Below are positions 4,189 to 6,994 of a stretch of 6,994 nt of DNA, in pieces. Positions within the stretch are counted from its first letter, which is position 1. Every line of letters starts with the position of its first letter. The DNA is from an uncultured Christensenella sp. (GTDB lineage: Bacteria > Bacillota > Clostridia > Christensenellales > UBA1242), in NCBI GenBank assembly GCA_905207515.1, contig CAJLLK010000044.1, forward strand, positions 1 to 6,994, given 5' to 3'. The position numbers and the translations under genes are program-made. Below the pieces are notes generated by a model, which was given only the letters and a program-made list of their open reading frames with translations, did not search any database and was not told the DNA's origin.

Positions 4189-5055
4189 ATGAAGAAAATT
4201 GCAATAGTTACAGACACAAACAGTGGAATTTCTCCTGAAGAAGCAAAGAAAATGGGATGCTTTGTTGTTCCTATGCCTTTTATCATTGATGGAGAAACTT
4301 TTTTTGAAGGCGTAAACTTGACCGTTGACAAATTTTATGAAATTCAAAGCAGCGGCAAAAAAATCACAACTTCTCAACCAAACATAAACGAAATTGTTGC
4401 TCTTTGGGAAGATTTGCTTAAAACTTATGATGAAATTGTGCATATTCCAATGTCAAGCGGGCTTAGCCAAAGTTGCGAAACGGCAAAAAACTTTGCTGAA
4501 CAGTTTGACGGAAAGGTTCAAGTTGTTGACAACAGACGTGTTTCAATCACCATGAAGGCTTCGGTTGTGGACGCTTTAAACATGGCAAAAGACGGCAAAA
4601 CCGCCAAACAAATCAAACAATATCTTGAAGAAACCGCTTCTCAGTCTTCAATTTATCTTGTTGTGGACACTTTGAAATATCTTAAGCAGGGCGGCAGGAT
4701 AACTCCAGCGGCTGCCGCAATCGGCACGGTTTTGAACATCAAGCCAGTTCTTCAAATTCAAGGCGGCAAGCTCGACCAATACGCTAAGGTGTTGAACATC
4801 AAAAGCGCCAAAAACAAAATGCTTGACGCGATGAAAAAAGACTTGGAAGGCAGATTTAAAAGCCTTGTTGACGGCGGAAAAATCAGGCTTTCAGTCGCTC
4901 ACACAAGAAACAGAGAAAATGCTGAAGCTTTTGCTGAAGAAGTTAAGAAAGCATTTCCAAATGTGGAGTTTGAATATGTTGACGAACTCGCTTTGAGCAT
5001 TGCCACTCACACTGGACCAAAAGTTTTGGCAATAGGCAGTAATGTAATTTATTAA
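4189..5055 (+). CDS. DegV family protein (FakB-like fatty-acid-binding protein)
   Basis: A cytoplasmic carrier of a single fatty acid. In characterised systems FakB presents the fatty acid to the kinase FakA to make acyl-phosphate for phospholipid synthesis (family knowledge). The 288-aa length is typical. Visible motifs are VTDTNSGIS (7-15), TTSQP (60-64), PMSSGLSQS (87-95), VDTLKYLKQGGRI (159-171), LNIKPVL (182-188) and THTGPKVLAIG (273-283). Thr61, Ser93, Arg170 and His274 fall where the fatty-acid carboxylate-binding residues of FakB proteins lie, so the ligand site seems intact. The start ATG 4189 is preceded by GCGAGGGA, slightly close at about 3 nt, and by its own promoter. A strong terminator follows 14 bp after the stop, so it is a single-gene transcript. 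No fakA is present in the window, and many genomes carry several DegV paralogues, so the exact ligand is unknown. Confidence 0.95.
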   Translation: MKKIAIVTDTNSGISPEEAKKMGCFVVPMPFIIDGETFFEGVNLTVDKFYEIQSSGKKITTSQPNINEIVALWEDLLKTYDEIVHIPMSSGLSQSCETAKNFAEQFDGKVQVVDNRRVSITMKASVVDALNMAKDGKTAKQIKQYLEETASQSSIYLVVDTLKYLKQGGRITPAAAAIGTVLNIKPVLQIQGGKLDQYAKVLNIKSAKNKMLDAMKKDLEGRFKSLVDGGKIRLSVAHTRNRENAEAFAEEVKKAFPNVEFEYVDELALSIATHTGPKVLAIGSNVIY

Positions 5056-5068
5056 AATTTTGAAAATT

Positions 5069-5093
5069 GGCGCAATTTTGTTTGCGCTTTTTT
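5069..5093 (+). terminator. Intrinsic terminator of the degV-family gene
   Basis: GCGCAA (5070-5075) pairs with TTGCGC (5082-5087), with an extra G-T pair (5069/5088). A 6-nt loop and a T tract (5088-5093) complete the signal 14 bp after the stop codon. Confidence 0.88.
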
Positions 5094-5110
5094 CATTTTT
5101 TGGATAAAAT
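5082..5110 (+). promoter_or_regulatory. Probable promoter of the HIT-RNase H gene, overlapping the terminator
   Basis: TTGCGC (5082-5087) and TAAAAT (5105-5110) have a 17-bp spacer; the start would be near 5117, 5 nt before the AGGAG. The -35 is exactly the 3' arm of the degV terminator. A competing -10-like TATACA (5115-5120) would start the RNA past the ribosome binding site and is less likely. The -35 matches consensus only in TTG and the final bases diverge, so the call is moderate. Confidence 0.45.
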
Positions 5111-5121
5111 TAGCTATACAT

Positions 5122-5126
5122 AGGAG
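5122..5126 (+). promoter_or_regulatory. Ribosome binding site of the HIT-RNase H gene
   Basis: AGGAG, 6 nt before ATG 5133, fixes the start at the HIT domain. There is no comparable ribosome binding site before the RNase H part: the bases ahead of codon 150 are not followed by a suitably placed ATG, so the two domains are made as one protein. Confidence 0.88.
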
Positions 5127-5132
5127 AAAATT

Positions 5133-6014
5133 ATGAAAGATTGTGTTTTTTGCAAAATTATAAATGGAGAATTGCCTTGCCATAAGATTTATGAAGACGA
5201 TTTTTGTCTTGCTTTTTTAGATATCTCAAATGACATCTATGGTCACACACTGGTTGTTCCTAAAAAACATTATGAAAGCGTCATGACTTGTGATAGTTCC
5301 ACTCTTTCGCATGTTATTGATGCTTGCAAAAAGATCGGAAGTCATTTTGTCAAAAACTGCGGTTTTGACGGGTTTAACATTTTAAACGCCACAGGCAAAG
5401 CGGCTGAACAATCGGTTTTTCATCTTCATTTTCATGTGTTGCCAAGAAAGGATGGCGATGGCGAAAAGGTTTATCCAAAACTTTCTGGTTGCAAAAACGA
5501 CCTTGCAGAAGTTTCCGAGAAGCTGAAACTTCCAGCTGAAGAGAAAGTGTATCCAGAAGATTTTGATGATGAAGACTGTGTTGTGCTTTATACAGATGGT
5601 GCTTGTTCTGGAAACCCTGGAGCAGGCGGCTGGGCGTCAATTTTGTCTTACAAAGGCAAAGAAAAAATCTTGTCTGGCGGGGAAGCGGACACGACAAACA
5701 ATCGTATGGAAATTATGGCAGTCATCATGGGCTTGGAAAGCATAAAAAGCGGAAATTCTGTCAAAGTTTTCAGCGACAGTGCGTATGTTGTGAACACGTT
5801 CAATCAAGGCTGGATGGACAAATGGCTGAAGAAAAATTGGCGAAACTCTGACAACGGCGAAGTGATGAACAAAGATTTGTGGCAAAGGCTTTTGAAAGCC
5901 ATGGAAAACAAAACTGTTGAATATATCAAAGTTAAAGGTCACAGCGACAACACTTTCAACAATCGTTGCGACGCTTTGGCGCGAAATGAAATTTCTAAGA
6001 TATCAACAAAATAA
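5133..6014 (+). CDS. HIT-domain / ribonuclease HI fusion protein
   Basis: A 293-aa protein combining two enzymes that are usually separate. Residues 1-110 are a HIT (HINT-like) nucleotide hydrolase/transferase: CVFC (4-7), a likely zinc knuckle; GHTLVVPKKH (37-46); and the histidine triad HLHFHV with His97, His99 and His101. Residues 111-147 are an acidic, charged linker. Residues 149-290 are a full-length RNase HI, which cuts the RNA strand of RNA:DNA hybrids: YTDGACSGNPG (153-163) with Asp155, NNRMEIMA with Glu193, SDSAYV with Asp215, KGHSDN with His270 and RCDALA with Asp280. The spacings between these residues are nearly identical to E. coli Asp10, Glu48, Asp70, His124 and Asp134. The tryptophan-rich basic handle (about 224-250) is present. 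Both active sites look intact, so both activities are likely; a functional link between them is inference. The last 20 bp overlap the convergent YlbJ-like gene. A frameshift artefact is unlikely because the linker reads through in one frame with ordinary composition. Confidence 0.95.
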   Translation: MKDCVFCKIINGELPCHKIYEDDFCLAFLDISNDIYGHTLVVPKKHYESVMTCDSSTLSHVIDACKKIGSHFVKNCGFDGFNILNATGKAAEQSVFHLHFHVLPRKDGDGEKVYPKLSGCKNDLAEVSEKLKLPAEEKVYPEDFDDEDCVVLYTDGACSGNPGAGGWASILSYKGKEKILSGGEADTTNNRMEIMAVIMGLESIKSGNSVKVFSDSAYVVNTFNQGWMDKWLKKNWRNSDNGEVMNKDLWQRLLKAMENKTVEYIKVKGHSDNTFNNRCDALARNEISKISTK

Positions 6015-6933
6015 AAACTGTTATCACGGCAGAAAAACAGGCGTGCGTGAGTTTTTGTAGCGCAAAAGTTTTCACTGGCATTTTCAGTTTTGCTATCATT
6101 GTCAAAGATTGCAAAAGTGTGGAAATTCCGCCAAAACTTATGACAAATGAAACAAGCGAAACAGCCAAAAATTGATTTGAAAAGGTTGCAAGGTCAATGC
6201 AACCTTTTGTTATTTCAATGATTCCTTCAAAAAAGAAAGCCAAATTTTGTGGCAAAAGTGAAAGGATGGGCGAAAAACATTCTATCACAATGAAAAAGAT
6301 TGTGATAATGCAGCCGACGGACAAAATTGAAATTGTGGAATTTAAAACGATTTCAGAAAGGTCAAACGCTTTTGTTTGACTTTCTGTTTTTTCTTGGCTT
6401 TCGTCGAATTTAAGCTTCAAATTTCGGTATAAAATTGCGTTTAAGATGGCTCCAAGCACATGACTTAAAAACAAAATGTAGCCGATTTTAGCCGACTTAA
6501 ACATTCCAACTCCGACCGCACCAACAATGAACATTGGTCCAGACGTCGAGCAAAAAGAAGTCATTTTGAAAGCGTCTTGTTTGGTTATTTTGCCTTGAAG
6601 ATAAAGGTCTGCCACCATTTTTGAGCCGACAGGATAGCCAGACAAAATCGCCATAATAAATGCATAAATCGAAATCGGCGGTGTTTTGAAAAGTTTTTGC
6701 GAAAGGCCAGAAAAAGGTCGAGTCAGCTTAGGCAGCGTGTCCAATGCTGACAAAACTTTTGTGAAAAACATGAAAGGCAGCACACTTGGCAACACATTGA
6801 AAGCCCAAGCAGAAATTCCATCCAACGATTTTGAAATGAAGCGAGCGGGGCTTGTCAACATGTTTAAAATAAAAAACAAAACCAAAATGCTGAAAATTGC
6901 ATAATAAAATGCTTGTCTTTTTTCTGTTTTCAA
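5995..6933 (-). CDS. ylbJ: YlbJ-like sporulation integral membrane protein
   Basis: A polytopic membrane protein with nucleoside-recognition/Gate-type halves. YlbJ is needed for spore formation in Bacillus, but its transported substrate is not established (family knowledge). The 312-aa product has about eight hydrophobic segments. Its family signatures are AWAFNVLPSVLPFMFF (42-57), LSGYPVGSKMVADLYLQGKI (97-116), FCSTSGPMFIVGAVGVGMF (127-145) and, in the second half, SFGGISTLLQ (266-275), which mirrors the first Gate motif. A charged cytoplasmic loop lies at about 171-190. It is clearly shorter than Bacillus YlbJ (roughly 400 aa), which is common in clostridial relatives. The start is TTG at 6933-6931, with AAGGAG 6 nt upstream; no nearer ATG is consistent with the N-terminal signal-anchor pattern. 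The gene is transcribed toward the HIT-RNase H gene, and their ends overlap by 20 bp with no visible terminator between them. Similar Gate proteins of unknown transport function are the main alternative. Confidence 0.85.
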   Translation of the reverse strand: MKTEKRQAFYYAIFSILVLFFILNMLTSPARFISKSLDGISAWAFNVLPSVLPFMFFTKVLSALDTLPKLTRPFSGLSQKLFKTPPISIYAFIMAILSGYPVGSKMVADLYLQGKITKQDAFKMTSFCSTSGPMFIVGAVGVGMFKSAKIGYILFLSHVLGAILNAILYRNLKLKFDESQEKTESQTKAFDLSEIVLNSTISILSVGCIITIFFIVIECFSPILSLLPQNLAFFFEGIIEITKGCIDLATFSNQFLAVSLVSFVISFGGISTLLQSLTMIAKLKMPVKTFALQKLTHACFSAVITVFILLIS

Positions 6934-6939
6934 AAGAAA

Positions 6940-6945
6940 CTCCTT
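6940..6945 (-). promoter_or_regulatory. Ribosome binding site deciding the TTG start of the ylbJ-like gene
   Basis: On the minus strand a run of A leads into GGAG, 6 nt before TTG 6933. It is a strong Shine-Dalgarno and the reason for choosing a non-ATG start. Confidence 0.75.
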
Positions 6946-6952
6946 TTTTTGT

Positions 6953-6981
6953 TTGACATTTTTTGCTTGTGTTTTTATAAT
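6953..6981 (+). promoter_or_regulatory. Perfect-consensus promoter pointing out of the window
   Basis: TTGACA (6953-6958), 17 bp, TATAAT (6976-6981): exact match to the sigma-A consensus in both boxes and spacing. The start would be about 6988, so it drives a gene to the right that is not seen. Its -10 overlaps a possible minus-strand -10 (TATTAT, 6982-6977) for the ylbJ-like gene, so the two divergent promoters may interfere with each other. Confidence 0.85.
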
Positions 6982-6994
6982 AAAAATAGAACTT

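Overview
The window is a compact stretch of bacterial chromosome, AT-rich, standard genetic code, most consistent with an uncultured member of the Bacillota (Clostridia-like). Supporting this are a YlbJ-type sporulation membrane protein, a DegV/FakB-like protein, strong AGGAG-type ribosome binding sites, a TTG start, intrinsic terminators with T tracts, and sigma-A-type promoters close to TTGACA-N16/17-TATAAT. No phage, plasmid, CRISPR or insertion-sequence gene is visible. The lineage is inferred from gene content only.

Layout. (1) 1-1652, plus strand: the tail of a probable DUF72 protein, a terminator, then a two-gene unit of a zinc-ribbon/TM2 membrane protein and mnmA (tRNA 2-thiouridylase), overlapping by ATGA. 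(2) 1653-2168: 516 bases without a protein gene. They hold a candidate small structured RNA with its own promoter and terminator (about 1671-1820), two copies of a 31-bp direct repeat, strong hairpins, tRNA-Ser(GGA) with encoded CCA (1929-2018), and a palindromic element (2061-2148) that seems to sit inside a second repeat whose right end supplies the stop codon of the next gene. (3) 2169-3221, minus strand: a family 2 glycosyltransferase with a TPR-like C-terminal half. (4) 3314-5055, plus strand: an ADP-ribosylglycohydrolase and a DegV-family fatty-acid-binding protein, each with its own promoter. (5) 5133-6014, plus strand: one ORF joining a HIT domain to a complete ribonuclease HI. (6) 5995-6933, minus strand: a YlbJ-like membrane protein, convergent with and overlapping the HIT-RNase H gene by 20 bp. 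A consensus plus-strand promoter at the right edge points out of the window.

The genes are mostly housekeeping singletons (tRNA thiolation, RNA:DNA hybrid removal, ADP-ribose removal, fatty-acid handling) and do not form one pathway. The most notable points are the HIT-RNase HI fusion, the candidate ncRNA before tRNA-Ser, two genes whose predicted transcription start lies at or within 2 nt of the ATG (probable leaderless mRNAs), and two promoters whose -35 box lies inside the preceding gene's terminator hairpin.
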